Under the pieces are notes generated by a model. The model searched no databases. It was given only the letters and a program-made list of their open reading frames with translations, and was not told the origin of the DNA. From the IMG/VR virus record IMGVR_UViG_3300010316_000013, positions 1 to 46,417 of that record: a stretch of 46,417 nt of DNA; one strand, 5' to 3'. Shown here piece by piece: positions 22,950 through 30,799 of this stretch. The stretch is from a virus. Every line of letters starts with the position of its first letter. Within the stretch, counting starts at the first letter, position 1. A program made the position numbers and the translations under genes.

Positions 22950-23318
22950 ATGTCCGGAATGTCGCTTGTAAGAGGAATGACTTCTCTTAACACTAAGAAA
23001 CGCAAAAGCAAAAAGAAAACAGCAAAGCAAATTGCTGCTGAAGCAGAACACGAAACCTATCTCAAAAAAATGGGCGTAGGCAGAACTAAGCTACCAACAA
23101 ACGCAAAAGGTGACCGCGTGGGGATCAATACAATCCCCGACTATAGCGTAAAACGTGTAACTAGTGATGTTATTCCTGCTCACGGTCCTGCACGAGAACG
23201 CAGCCAGTATACTGGTGTCGAGATTGCTGGGATCGTTACCACGCATAAATCAAACGCTCAGCCGATAAGAAAAGATAACAAGCAGGCGGCAGTCGACGCC
23301 GCTAATATGCGCCGCTAA
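22950..23318 (+). CDS. Conserved marine phage protein, unknown
   Basis: The 122-residue basic protein has a Lys-rich N-terminal part and a conserved core (KLPTNAKGDRVGINTIPDYS ... YTGVEIAGIVTTHKSN) ending DAANMRR. This pattern is widespread in marine phages, often annotated hypothetical. A partial second copy of its C-terminal end lies just downstream in the same frame. Confidence 0.8.
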   Translation: MSGMSLVRGMTSLNTKKRKSKKKTAKQIAAEAEHETYLKKMGVGRTKLPTNAKGDRVGINTIPDYSVKRVTSDVIPAHGPARERSQYTGVEIAGIVTTHKSNAQPIRKDNKQAAVDAANMRR

Positions 23319-23330
23319 CCTTTTATGTAA

Positions 23331-23411
23331 CCAAACCCTAACTCAGCTTATCCCATTCGCTGTGACAACAAGAACGCAGCTAAAGATGCGGCAGCAATGC
23401 GTAGAAATTAA
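23331..23411 (+). pseudogene. Duplicated 3' end of the 22950 gene
   Basis: After the gene's stop and one more in-frame stop, the same frame continues with a 26-codon segment ending PIRCDNKNAAKDAAAMRRN, parallel to PIRKDNKQAAVDAANMRR at the gene end. It is a displaced old C-terminus like those next to the homing genes, but no nuclease lies between the copies. Confidence 0.75.
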
Positions 23412-23429
23412 CTAAACCACCTTATAGTT

Positions 23430-23437
23430 GATAAATA
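23430..23437 (+). promoter_or_regulatory. T4-like late promoter
   Basis: GATAAATA lies 20 bases before the ATG at 23457, followed by a ATAGGAG ribosome site. Confidence 0.7.
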
Positions 23438-23456
23438 TGCTATAGGAGAACAGTTA

Positions 23457-25016
23457 ATGTTTCTAGCATATTTGGTTTTATTCACAGCACTGGCTATCAG
23501 TGCTGTGGCAATATATTATTCAGTCGCAGGGCTAGTTGCAATCTTCGCATCGGCGGCTGTGGCAATTATCATTATGGGCAGTATCTTGGAGATTGCTAAA
23601 CTTGTAACAGCAGTATGGCTACACAAATACTGGGACAAAACAGTGTGGTGGCTAAAAACATATCTAAGTATTGCAGTAATAGTATTGATGCTAATAACTT
23701 CGATGGGTATCTTTGGCTTTCTGTCTAAGGCACACATTGAACAGACAGCTAACGCACAAGACGGGATAGCACAAATTGAGCGGATCAATACTGACTTAGC
23801 AAAACAACAAGACATTATCAGCCGCGCTGAAGTTAGAATAGACAAAACTGTTAACTCTGATAACACCCGAGACAGTGAACTACAAGAACAAATAAGCTTA
23901 GAGCAAAACAGAATCGACAATGCTCTTCAACGTATACAGCCTGCTATTGATGAACAGAATCAAATCATAACTCAGGAAACTGATAAACTAGGACAACGCA
24001 CTGCACCTTTGCAGGCTGAAGTGAGTAGAATTACAACCGTCTTAAATGACCTACAAACTGCTATTAACTCAAACGACATTGCTAAAGCTCAGGGCATTGT
24101 AGGCACCAACCCAGACGGTCGTTATGGCCCTGACACTGCGCGAGCAGTAGACGAGTTTAGAATTGCCCAAACACAACGACGTGACGGTCTAGTTTCACAA
24201 ATAGACAGTTTGCGTTCTGCTCCAAGCAGCGTAGCAGAAGCTGCTAGAGAAGAGATTCGCAGATTGCGCAGTCTTACTGAGCAACAGATATCAGCATCAA
24301 CTACACTGTTAGAACGCCTGCGCTCGCAGTTAGGACAGGGCGATAGTGATGAAGTAGAACAGATTGTACTAGAGCAGCGTGAACGAATAACGCAAGCTAA
24401 CTTAGAGATAGATAAATTATCAGATCGTAAGTTTGAACTCGAAACAGAGTATCGAAAGCTTGAAGCTGAAGTAGGTCCGCTTAAATACATTGCTGAATTT
24501 GTATACGGTGAAACAGCAGACACAGATCTACTAGAAGAAGCCGTCCGTTGGGTTATCATCTTAATCATATTTGTGTTTGATCCACTAGCTGTACTCTTGC
24601 TAATCGCTAGCCAATATACATTTAACTATCACAGAAAGCAAGAACCAGCAGTAGAAGAGCAACCAGCTGAAGAGGTAGTAGAAGAGCAACCAGTTGAAGT
24701 TAAAGACATTGTAGAGTCCCTAGCATACACACTAGTTGACCACACTAGCGAAGTTGAAGATGATGGAGACTGGGGCGAGGACTGGGAAGAAGACTACATC
24801 GATCCCGAATCATTGCCAATAGAATATCAAGATGACGCTGAAGATCTAGAAGAGCTCAGAAGAATAGAATATGAAAAGAGAGATCAAAAGCACTTGCCGG
24901 CTAAAGAACAATGGAAAAAGGATCATCCAGACCAAACACTAAAGCTGTATAAAAATCTCTTTATACAAGGTAAGATAGATTCATTACCTTGGGAAAACTA
25001 TATCTCGGATAGATAA
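23457..25016 (+). CDS. Large membrane protein with coiled coil and PG-binding-like segment
   Basis: The protein has 519 residues. Three hydrophobic helices lie in the first 95 residues and another near residue 365-385 (IILIIFVFDPLAVLLLIAS). Between them is a long Gln/Glu coiled coil. A segment around residue 205-230 (IVGTNPDGRYGPDTARAVDEF) resembles peptidoglycan-binding repeats. The C-terminal 140 residues are acidic and Glu/Val-rich. It is a conserved architecture in marine T4-like phages. An envelope role is likely, the exact role unknown. Confidence 0.8.
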   Translation: MFLAYLVLFTALAISAVAIYYSVAGLVAIFASAAVAIIIMGSILEIAKLVTAVWLHKYWDKTVWWLKTYLSIAVIVLMLITSMGIFGFLSKAHIEQTANAQDGIAQIERINTDLAKQQDIISRAEVRIDKTVNSDNTRDSELQEQISLEQNRIDNALQRIQPAIDEQNQIITQETDKLGQRTAPLQAEVSRITTVLNDLQTAINSNDIAKAQGIVGTNPDGRYGPDTARAVDEFRIAQTQRRDGLVSQIDSLRSAPSSVAEAAREEIRRLRSLTEQQISASTTLLERLRSQLGQGDSDEVEQIVLEQRERITQANLEIDKLSDRKFELETEYRKLEAEVGPLKYIAEFVYGETADTDLLEEAVRWVIILIIFVFDPLAVLLLIASQYTFNYHRKQEPAVEEQPAEEVVEEQPVEVKDIVESLAYTLVDHTSEVEDDGDWGEDWEEDYIDPESLPIEYQDDAEDLEELRRIEYEKRDQKHLPAKEQWKKDHPDQTLKLYKNLFIQGKIDSLPWENYISDR

Positions 25017-25024
25017 TTATTTGT

Positions 25025-25423
25025 ATGAACAAAATTAATCTAATAACCCCACCTGACATATTGCGCACTGATGCGTTAACTTGGTTGTTTATATATCCGC
25101 GCAAAGATATTCAGAAACAACTTCAGGACGATATACTTGCTAACTACGACGGTACAATGAATCTTTACTATTATGACCAACCTAACTACAACAAAGATGA
25201 TGTTGAATGGCTGTTAAACGTATTTGAACTTGCTGAAGTTGTAGTAATTGATGTTGACAACTGTGAACCCTATATTATAGACCTAATGTCTTATTTAATT
25301 TCAAAATCAAAGACTTATTGGTTGACAATGAGGGATGAATCGTTGTATACTCATATCAGTAGCAATAGAATATACGATTTAAGCTTTTTAAATACAGGAG
25401 ATACAATTGAGAAAGCAATATGA
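25025..25423 (+). CDS. Conserved T4-like phage protein, unknown
   Basis: The 132-residue protein contains a Rossmann-like strand ([18 protein letters not shown]), and its spacing suggests a small alpha/beta fold. It overlaps the bS21 gene by 17 bases. No activity motif recognised. Confidence 0.75.
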   Translation: MNKINLITPPDILRTDALTWLFIYPRKDIQKQLQDDILANYDGTMNLYYYDQPNYNKDDVEWLLNVFELAEVVVIDVDNCEPYIIDLMSYLISKSKTYWLTMRDESLYTHISSNRIYDLSFLNTGDTIEKAI

Positions 25424-25637
25424 TAGAGACTCTGGTCCTCGTGGCCTTGTAGTAGAAGTGAATCATGGAGACTTCGGTCGCGCCCTTCGCAAGTTTAAGA
25501 AGAAGGTGCAAGACGACGGCATCCTCCAAGAGATGCGTAGCAAAGAATTCTACGAAAAACCAAGTGCTATACGCAAGCGCGCCAAAGCAGCAGCTCGTGC
25601 GCGCCACCTAAAGGCCCGTGCAAAGGCAGAAGACTGA
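25407..25637 (+). CDS. rpsU: Ribosomal protein bS21
   Basis: The 76-residue protein has the bS21 core ([19 protein letters not shown] ... [19 protein letters not shown]) and the Arg/Lys-rich C-terminus. bS21 sits at the anti-Shine-Dalgarno site of the 30S subunit and affects initiation, so a phage copy could retune host ribosomes. The start is a TTG 7 bases after GGAGA, inside the end of the previous gene. Phage bS21 genes are known in marine phages including pelagiphages. Confidence 0.95.
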   Translation: MRKQYDRDSGPRGLVVEVNHGDFGRALRKFKKKVQDDGILQEMRSKEFYEKPSAIRKRAKAAARARHLKARAKAED

Positions 25638-25649
25638 TCAACAAACTAC

Positions 25650-25670
25650 AGGAGGGTGCAATGCCCTCCT
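25650..25670 (+). promoter_or_regulatory. Hairpin after rpsU
   Basis: AGGAGGG pairs with CCCTCCT around a short loop. There is no T tract, so it is more likely an mRNA processing or stability element than a terminator. Confidence 0.5.
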
Positions 25671-25692
25671 ACACATAAAAAAGGATTAGATA

Positions 25693-26001
25693 ATGTCAAC
25701 GCAGCTTGATGTAGTAATTGACGAGAAAATTAAGCAAATTAATCACTTACCTAGCAAGTATAACGTGGTAATGTTAAACGACGACAAAACTCCAATTGAC
25801 TGGGTTATTTCAGTACTGACTGAGATCTTTAAACACAGTGACGCAACAGCAGAGTCTTTGACTATGGATATTCATAACAAAGGATCAGCAGTAGTCGGCA
25901 CCTATTCGTACGAGATCGCAGAGCAGAAGGCACTTGAAACTATTAATCTAAGTCGCAGCAATGGCTTTCCTTTACAAGTAAAGGTAGACGAAGAGAAATG
26001 A
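25693..26001 (+). CDS. clpS: ClpS adaptor (N-degron recognition)
   Basis: The 102-residue protein has a flexible N-terminus, then YNVVMLNDDKTPIDWVISVL with Asn29, Asp30 and Asp31 in the N-degron pocket, IHNKGSAVVGTYSYEIAE with the conserved His61, and NGFPLQVKVDEE at the end. It would deliver substrates to host ClpA. It shares an ATGA overlap with the heme oxygenase gene, so they are co-translated. Confidence 0.93.
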   Translation: MSTQLDVVIDEKIKQINHLPSKYNVVMLNDDKTPIDWVISVLTEIFKHSDATAESLTMDIHNKGSAVVGTYSYEIAEQKALETINLSRSNGFPLQVKVDEEK

Positions 26002-26525
26002 ATTTAAAAGAGCTTACCTGGGAACATCACAAGAACGCTGAACGACAAGCATTTGTAAAAGAGCTGCTAGGTGGGAACATAACTAATAACCGTTACGCTA
26101 CCTTTCTCTTTAACAGTCACCCACAGTACAACATACTTGAACAATTTGCTATGCTTCACGATTTGATAGACTTTAGGCGAGCACCTGCCATCCATGAAGA
26201 CTATTTAGAACTTTGGGACGAACATCCAAATCAGCCCCCGACTCTTCCGGTAGTAAAAGAGTATACAGATCATATTGCATCAATCAAAGATGATCCTAAC
26301 AAGCTAATGGCACATATCTACGTTCGTCATATGGGTGACTTGAGTGGCGGACAGATGATTGCAAAACGTGTACCTGGCAAGGGCAGACTATACCAGTTCG
26401 ACGAAGATGTTGATGTTTTAAAAGAAAGCATCAGAACACGTCTCGATGATTCTATGGCAGACGAAGCTAAGATCTGCTTTGACTTTGCCACTAAGCAGTT
26501 TCAACAAATGATGGATATTAAATGA
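25998..26525 (+). CDS. ho1: Heme oxygenase
   Basis: The 175-residue protein is short for the family (about 210-240) but has the proximal heme His in EHHKNAE (His11) and the distal helix motif GDLSGGQ (around residue 112-118). It opens heme to biliverdin IX-alpha, releasing iron and CO. It is coupled to clpS upstream and to a bilin reductase downstream by ATGA overlaps, so biliverdin is probably its product for the next enzyme. Confidence 0.93.
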   Translation: MNLKELTWEHHKNAERQAFVKELLGGNITNNRYATFLFNSHPQYNILEQFAMLHDLIDFRRAPAIHEDYLELWDEHPNQPPTLPVVKEYTDHIASIKDDPNKLMAHIYVRHMGDLSGGQMIAKRVPGKGRLYQFDEDVDVLKESIRTRLDDSMADEAKICFDFATKQFQQMMDIK

Positions 26526-27211
26526 GCGAAGTCTGGGATATACTGATTGACTGTCAAACTCAAATAATTGATAAACTAGATGCTAGTTGCTTCGAGTATC
26601 ACGAATTTGAAATGGAAAAGTTTAACCAGCCCGATAACGGATGGGTTAACAGACTTTGGATGAGTGATAGTATACGAAGAGCTCACGTTGACGTAGTAGA
26701 TGCTAGAGCCAGTCGCGGACTTTGGATGATGCACGTATGCGTGTTTCCTAGGTTAAGCAGCGATGCTCCTATATACGGGTTTGATGTCATTGCTGGCAAG
26801 AACAAGATGACAGGGGCCTTTTTAGACTTCTCTCCTACAGTACACGACACGCATCCTATGATGATTGAATTTGAAGATATGGTACAAGCGTTTGTACCTG
26901 CGAAGAAGCGCGAACTGCCTGAGTGGGCTACTAACATATTTTCAAAGAATATGATAGCAGCAGGTAATGTTGGCAGCACTGAAACTAATGATATTGTTCA
27001 ACTTGCGTTAGGCACATTGGATTATTACATTAACGACGTCAGTGATTATACAGGCAACGCAACAGAAGATTTAGTTAAAGCTAAACAAAATTGGTATTGT
27101 GAGAACCAAAAGCTAAACCCGCATACTCCTCGAGTAATGAAAAGCCTAGGCTTAGACGAAGCGGACGTTAACTTATTCTGTAAGGATATTCTCTTTCCTG
27201 AAATCTTATAA
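26522..27211 (+). CDS. Ferredoxin-dependent bilin reductase (PebS/PcyX-like)
   Basis: The 229-residue protein has the family core RLSSDAPIYGFDVIAGKNKMTGAF followed by LDFSP with the proton-donating Asp102, and a C-terminal LFCKDILFPEIL region. It is fused in operon with heme oxygenase, so it should reduce biliverdin with ferredoxin. Sequence alone does not separate phycoerythrobilin-forming PebS or PcyX from other members. PcyX is a phage type reported from marine metagenomes, which fits this context. Confidence 0.85.
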   Translation: MSEVWDILIDCQTQIIDKLDASCFEYHEFEMEKFNQPDNGWVNRLWMSDSIRRAHVDVVDARASRGLWMMHVCVFPRLSSDAPIYGFDVIAGKNKMTGAFLDFSPTVHDTHPMMIEFEDMVQAFVPAKKRELPEWATNIFSKNMIAAGNVGSTETNDIVQLALGTLDYYINDVSDYTGNATEDLVKAKQNWYCENQKLNPHTPRVMKSLGLDEADVNLFCKDILFPEIL

Positions 27212-27214
27212 ATA
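27207..27214 (+). promoter_or_regulatory. T4 late promoter, exact consensus
   Basis: TATAAATA lies 25 bases before the ATG at 27239. It overlaps the end of the bilin reductase gene. Confidence 0.65.
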
Positions 27215-27238
27215 CTTAAAATGATTTAGGAATACAAT

Positions 27239-28828
27239 ATGCGCTTTTTCGAATTTAAAACTATCTCTTCTAGCAACACACTAACCGAAGTTGCGAAGAT
27301 GTCTGCTAAGTTGTGGAAAGATAAGTACATTATATCAACGGTTAACAGTATCAAAAATAAAAAAGACTTTGATTACATAGATAACAAAGAAGAAAAATTT
27401 GGCCTTGTTGATAAAATTACAGTAGACGGCGAGGCAATGTCGCCCGATGAATGGCAGCAATACGCATTAGCAAATGATAATGCTACTGTAGTTAACTCTA
27501 CGTTATTTTCAATTAATGGTCAAGATTTAACAATAAACAAATTACTTAAAGCAGACGCAGTTAAAGGATCGTTAACACCAAACAAGGGCGATATTGCCGA
27601 AGCAGTACTAGGTTCTGCCATAACAGCAAAATTTCGAAACGGCGGCGGCAATGTTACAACAAATGATATTATAGAAATCTTAAAAAGCGTAGTTTCAGAA
27701 GGTTCTACTGAAGGCACAACTAATTATCAAACTTCCGGAATTGAAGAAGACAATTACAAATTTATGTTAACGTTAAATAATTCATCATTAAAACCTTTAA
27801 AACTTTGGATGGAAGAAGAAGATCCAATGGGCAATCCTGCAAACTTTGCGTTAGTTAAACAGTTTGGAGTCAATAGGGCAACTATTAAAGATCTACAAAA
27901 GCAAGTTAGTGACGCTGCAGAGTATGCGAACCGTAATAAACGTGCAGTTACAGCAGTAGATAAAGCAAAAATTGATCCTAGTCAGAACATAGTAGAAATT
28001 ATGTCAGACGGTGGCGACGGAACACAGCAGAATATAACTAAGGTTGATTTAAAACTATCTTATGATGGGCAGATTCAAAGACTCTTAAGTCTCAAGGCCG
28101 GGGCTGTTAAACAGTTTGGACAAGTAAGTGGCGGCGAATGGGAAGCTGTAAGCAACTTCTTTGAAAGCATTTTTAAATTTAGATTACCCGATTCAATGAA
28201 GGCACAATTTGGTTTTAAATCTTCTGATCAAGATGACTATAAAGATTATAATTATGGAGAGGGTCCGTTTGCTAATTTATACTCTGAAATGGCAAAACAA
28301 GCAATGGAGTATACAGCAGGCGATGATACCAGAAAAGAATATAACTTAGTAAAAAATGTATACGATGGAATTAACTTTCATGCTACTAGAGGAGAAGAAG
28401 GCGTAACAATGGTTATTTTATCTCCAAGTTCTAAAGTTGCGTATAAAGAATTGGCATTTGATAAAAGATTATTATCTGCATTAGAATTATACGATTTACA
28501 GGTTGTTAACGAGCCCGGAAACGCTAATCATAAAATAAGTATTATCGGTAACTTGAAAACAGAAAAAGCAATACAGGTATTAGGTAAAGATAACGCTATT
28601 AAAATACCAAGTAAGTCAGTGTTAGTTCAGTTGCGCTCGGCAAAAATGGGCAACGCAATACGTAATGTAGTTGAAATGGGCGAACTATTAAAAGATCTTT
28701 CCAACGTCGAAAAGTTAGACAAAGCAGAAGCAACAAAAAGTCTAAAGCAACAACCTGAACCAGAGGCAAGACAGCAACCAACCCCTGATGTTAACGCCGT
28801 GCCGGGAAATGATGTACCAAATGCTTGA
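27239..28828 (+). CDS. Large protein, possible PD-(D/E)XK-type nuclease fold
   Basis: The protein has 529 residues. KGDIAEAVLGSAITAKF (about residue 117) and VDLKLSYDGQIQRLLSLKAG (about residue 265) have the Glu ... Asp ... xxK spacing of PD-(D/E)XK enzymes, but the match is by eye. The C-terminus is Gln/Pro-rich and disordered. The gene is AT-rich in its first half and has a late promoter, but no ribosome site stronger than TTAGGAA. Phage proteins of this type are usually unannotated. Confidence 0.5.
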   Translation: MRFFEFKTISSSNTLTEVAKMSAKLWKDKYIISTVNSIKNKKDFDYIDNKEEKFGLVDKITVDGEAMSPDEWQQYALANDNATVVNSTLFSINGQDLTINKLLKADAVKGSLTPNKGDIAEAVLGSAITAKFRNGGGNVTTNDIIEILKSVVSEGSTEGTTNYQTSGIEEDNYKFMLTLNNSSLKPLKLWMEEEDPMGNPANFALVKQFGVNRATIKDLQKQVSDAAEYANRNKRAVTAVDKAKIDPSQNIVEIMSDGGDGTQQNITKVDLKLSYDGQIQRLLSLKAGAVKQFGQVSGGEWEAVSNFFESIFKFRLPDSMKAQFGFKSSDQDDYKDYNYGEGPFANLYSEMAKQAMEYTAGDDTRKEYNLVKNVYDGINFHATRGEEGVTMVILSPSSKVAYKELAFDKRLLSALELYDLQVVNEPGNANHKISIIGNLKTEKAIQVLGKDNAIKIPSKSVLVQLRSAKMGNAIRNVVEMGELLKDLSNVEKLDKAEATKSLKQQPEPEARQQPTPDVNAVPGNDVPNA

Positions 28829-29501
28829 ATGGTTCTATAACCTACTACACCAACAAGTAGAAGTCGATGAGATCGAAGACGAAACTCAATCACAAAATTA
28901 TATTCCTATTGTGTGGCTTCACGGAGCCGGGCAAACTCATCGGTCGTGGGAATACATTAGAGAACACATCAACCATCCACACGAGATTGTAATTGACTAT
29001 TCACAAATGAATCGATTCTATGAAAACCTTGAAGAGATGAAACATAAGATAGGAAACGACCCTGTCTTTGTAGTCGGACACAGTCTCGGAGGGTTGTATG
29101 GATTACATTTAACGCAACACTGTAACGTAGTAGGCGGTGTAAGCGTTAGTACACCGTTTAGAGGATCTAGCGCAGCAGACTGGGCAAAGTATGTTATACC
29201 AAGCTATCCGTTGTTTAAGGATGTAGGCAGACGAAGCGCGCCGGTTGTAGAAGCAGCAAAGATTAAACTCAACATACCGTGGACGCAGCTAGTAAGTACT
29301 GCGGGCGGCGTGCCTTATCTCAAAGATGAAAATGATGGAGTATGTACAGTTGCTTCAATGACGTCTAGAAATGATATGGAAATAATTCGAGTTGATTCAA
29401 CACATTACGAAGTAATGTGTGATGCTAATGTCGTCGATGCTATAGCTAGAAAGTATAACGAAGTTAATACACTAGTACAAGTAAATGCGATAAAGAAATA
29501 A
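28812..29501 (+). CDS. Alpha/beta hydrolase
   Basis: The 229-residue protein has an oxyanion loop in WLHGAGQTHRSW, the nucleophile elbow GHSLGG, the acidic residue in KDENDGVCTVASM and the final His in DSTHYEVM. This is a complete Ser-Asp-His triad of a lipase or esterase-like enzyme. The substrate is unknown. Lysis-lipid or envelope roles are possible. Several in-frame ATGs (28788, 28809, 28812, 28821) overlap the previous gene, so the start is approximate. Confidence 0.8.
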   Translation: MYQMLEWFYNLLHQQVEVDEIEDETQSQNYIPIVWLHGAGQTHRSWEYIREHINHPHEIVIDYSQMNRFYENLEEMKHKIGNDPVFVVGHSLGGLYGLHLTQHCNVVGGVSVSTPFRGSSAADWAKYVIPSYPLFKDVGRRSAPVVEAAKIKLNIPWTQLVSTAGGVPYLKDENDGVCTVASMTSRNDMEIIRVDSTHYEVMCDANVVDAIARKYNEVNTLVQVNAIKK

Positions 29502-29583
29502 GTGTTCCTATACAAAAACCTATTGCGATTGTAGCAATTATTACATAGTTCTTTTTAAATACATTAACCAACCTTGATCTCAT
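29464..29583 (-). CDS. Tiny membrane protein on the opposite strand
   Basis: A 39-residue ORF follows a very good ribosome site (GGGGAGGTTGCT). After MRSRLVNVFKKNY it has one hydrophobic helix (VIIATIAIGFCIGTLISL). It overlaps the 3' end of the hydrolase gene. Short membrane proteins of this kind are often missed. Confidence 0.55.
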   Translation of the reverse strand: MRSRLVNVFKKNYVIIATIAIGFCIGTLISLSHLLVLVY

Positions 29584-29609
29584 AGCAACCTCCCCATACA
29601 CTATTTAGC

Positions 29610-29638
29610 TTGACATTGTTGCTGAATCGCGCTATAAT
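29610..29638 (+). promoter_or_regulatory. Consensus sigma70 promoter
   Basis: TTGACA (29610-29615), 17 bases, TATAAT (29633-29638), both perfect. It drives the gene at 29659, whose GAGAGGA ribosome site follows. Confidence 0.93.
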
Positions 29639-29658
29639 AGCGAGAGAGGATTCAAAAT

Positions 29659-30390
29659 ATGGCATCAACCTTAGAAAAACAAGAACTGATCGAGGACATT
29701 GAAAGTCCGACTAAGAAGTATATGATTACGCTATCTGGCGACTTTCAAGAAGTTGTGTACGGATCAAGCTGCGACCAAGAGTATCAATATTGGCGGTCTC
29801 CTGAAGCAAAAGCAGCATTAGGATATAATAGCGATGCTGAAGATGTATTTTCGATATACATGTTTGAAAAAGATGATAAAAAATTTCCAGAGGTTCCTGC
29901 TACCTTTCGACGCCGTCGTAGTAGCGAATGGTATGAAATGGGTTCTATTGATCATGTTAGTGGATTTGATTTAAAGAAGTCAAGAATACAGATACATCAA
30001 CTAAAAGGCAGCACCAACATCAAACGCGCAACATTAAAAGACGTAAAAAGAGAAGTACTTCCGGAGTGTGATTTTTACAACGACTTTCTTTTAGGGCACG
30101 ACGTAAAAGGATGCTTAGAAAAGTCTAAGATCGATCATTACGATTATGTTTATAATGCACAACTAACTCACCACAGCGAAGTCAGCTACATGTTCTTAGA
30201 GCTCAACCGTACAATTGACCTTGATAAGTTTGAAATTGACGGGGTTCATTTTACCAATGAGCACTCTTTAATGTTAGATTTATCATACAATGATGATGAC
30301 AGTATTATACGTTTTGAAGATGACCTATCGCCTAGGTCCAAAGATACTAGCTTTGATGTAAGGATTTTGGACACGTCGACAATCCAATAA
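29659..30390 (+). CDS. Phage protein, unknown
   Basis: The 243-residue protein (MASTLEKQELIEDIESPTKK) has a beta-rich middle and a acidic end, with RRRRSSEWYEMGSIDHVSG as its most conserved-looking stretch. Its 3' end overlaps the convergent gene on the other strand by 44 bases. No domain recognised. Confidence 0.75.
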   Translation: MASTLEKQELIEDIESPTKKYMITLSGDFQEVVYGSSCDQEYQYWRSPEAKAALGYNSDAEDVFSIYMFEKDDKKFPEVPATFRRRRSSEWYEMGSIDHVSGFDLKKSRIQIHQLKGSTNIKRATLKDVKREVLPECDFYNDFLLGHDVKGCLEKSKIDHYDYVYNAQLTHHSEVSYMFLELNRTIDLDKFEIDGVHFTNEHSLMLDLSYNDDDSIIRFEDDLSPRSKDTSFDVRILDTSTIQ

Positions 30391-30769
30391 AATTAGATAC
30401 AAAGTTAAACTCCTGTGACAAAATTTTAAATAGCTCTGGATGCAGGTGTTGGCTAACAATATCATATGAACTTATACCTATGCTTACATAGTAGTCTTTG
30501 CTAATTCCATATTTCTGTCCGTACTTAGGAAACACACCTGATACAAAAAGACACGCATCACCTAGTTCTTTGGCAGATCGATGTTTAGGATTTTCTAAGG
30601 TTAGCAACGCTCTTCCAAATCCTTCTTCAGGAATAAAACGAGGACGATCCATAAAGCTTGCCAGCAACATTACTACATAGCACTCAACTGCTTCGGGCAA
30701 TTCATACCCTGTTGTAACAGAAGTTTCTTTTATTACCTCTCGAAAGGCATCAACGTAAGCATCTTTCAT
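30347..30769 (-). CDS. Phage protein, unknown
   Basis: The 140-residue, mostly helical protein starts MKDAYVDAFREVIKET, with PRFIPEEGFGRALLTLENP in the middle. It is convergent with the preceding gene. A late-type TATA element is only about 8 bases upstream of the ATG, so it may be nearly leaderless. No domain recognised. Confidence 0.65.
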   Translation of the reverse strand: MKDAYVDAFREVIKETSVTTGYELPEAVECYVVMLLASFMDRPRFIPEEGFGRALLTLENPKHRSAKELGDACLFVSGVFPKYGQKYGISKDYYVSIGISSYDIVSQHLHPELFKILSQEFNFVSNFIGLSTCPKSLHQS

Positions 30770-30770
30770 A

Positions 30771-30784
30771 TAAATATTTATCTA
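30771..30784. promoter_or_regulatory. Overlapping late promoters on both strands
   Basis: TATAAATA (30771-30778, plus) overlaps a GATAAATA on the minus strand (30777-30784), serving the divergent genes at 30800 and 30769. Confidence 0.5.
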
Positions 30785-30799
30785 AAAAGAGGACGGTTG

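Noticed and set aside
25998-27211. Evidence that the host is a cyanobacterium
   Set aside because: Bilin genes alone do not prove it. No photosystem gene is in the window and the tmRNA tag resembles alphaproteobacterial ones. The host stays an inference.
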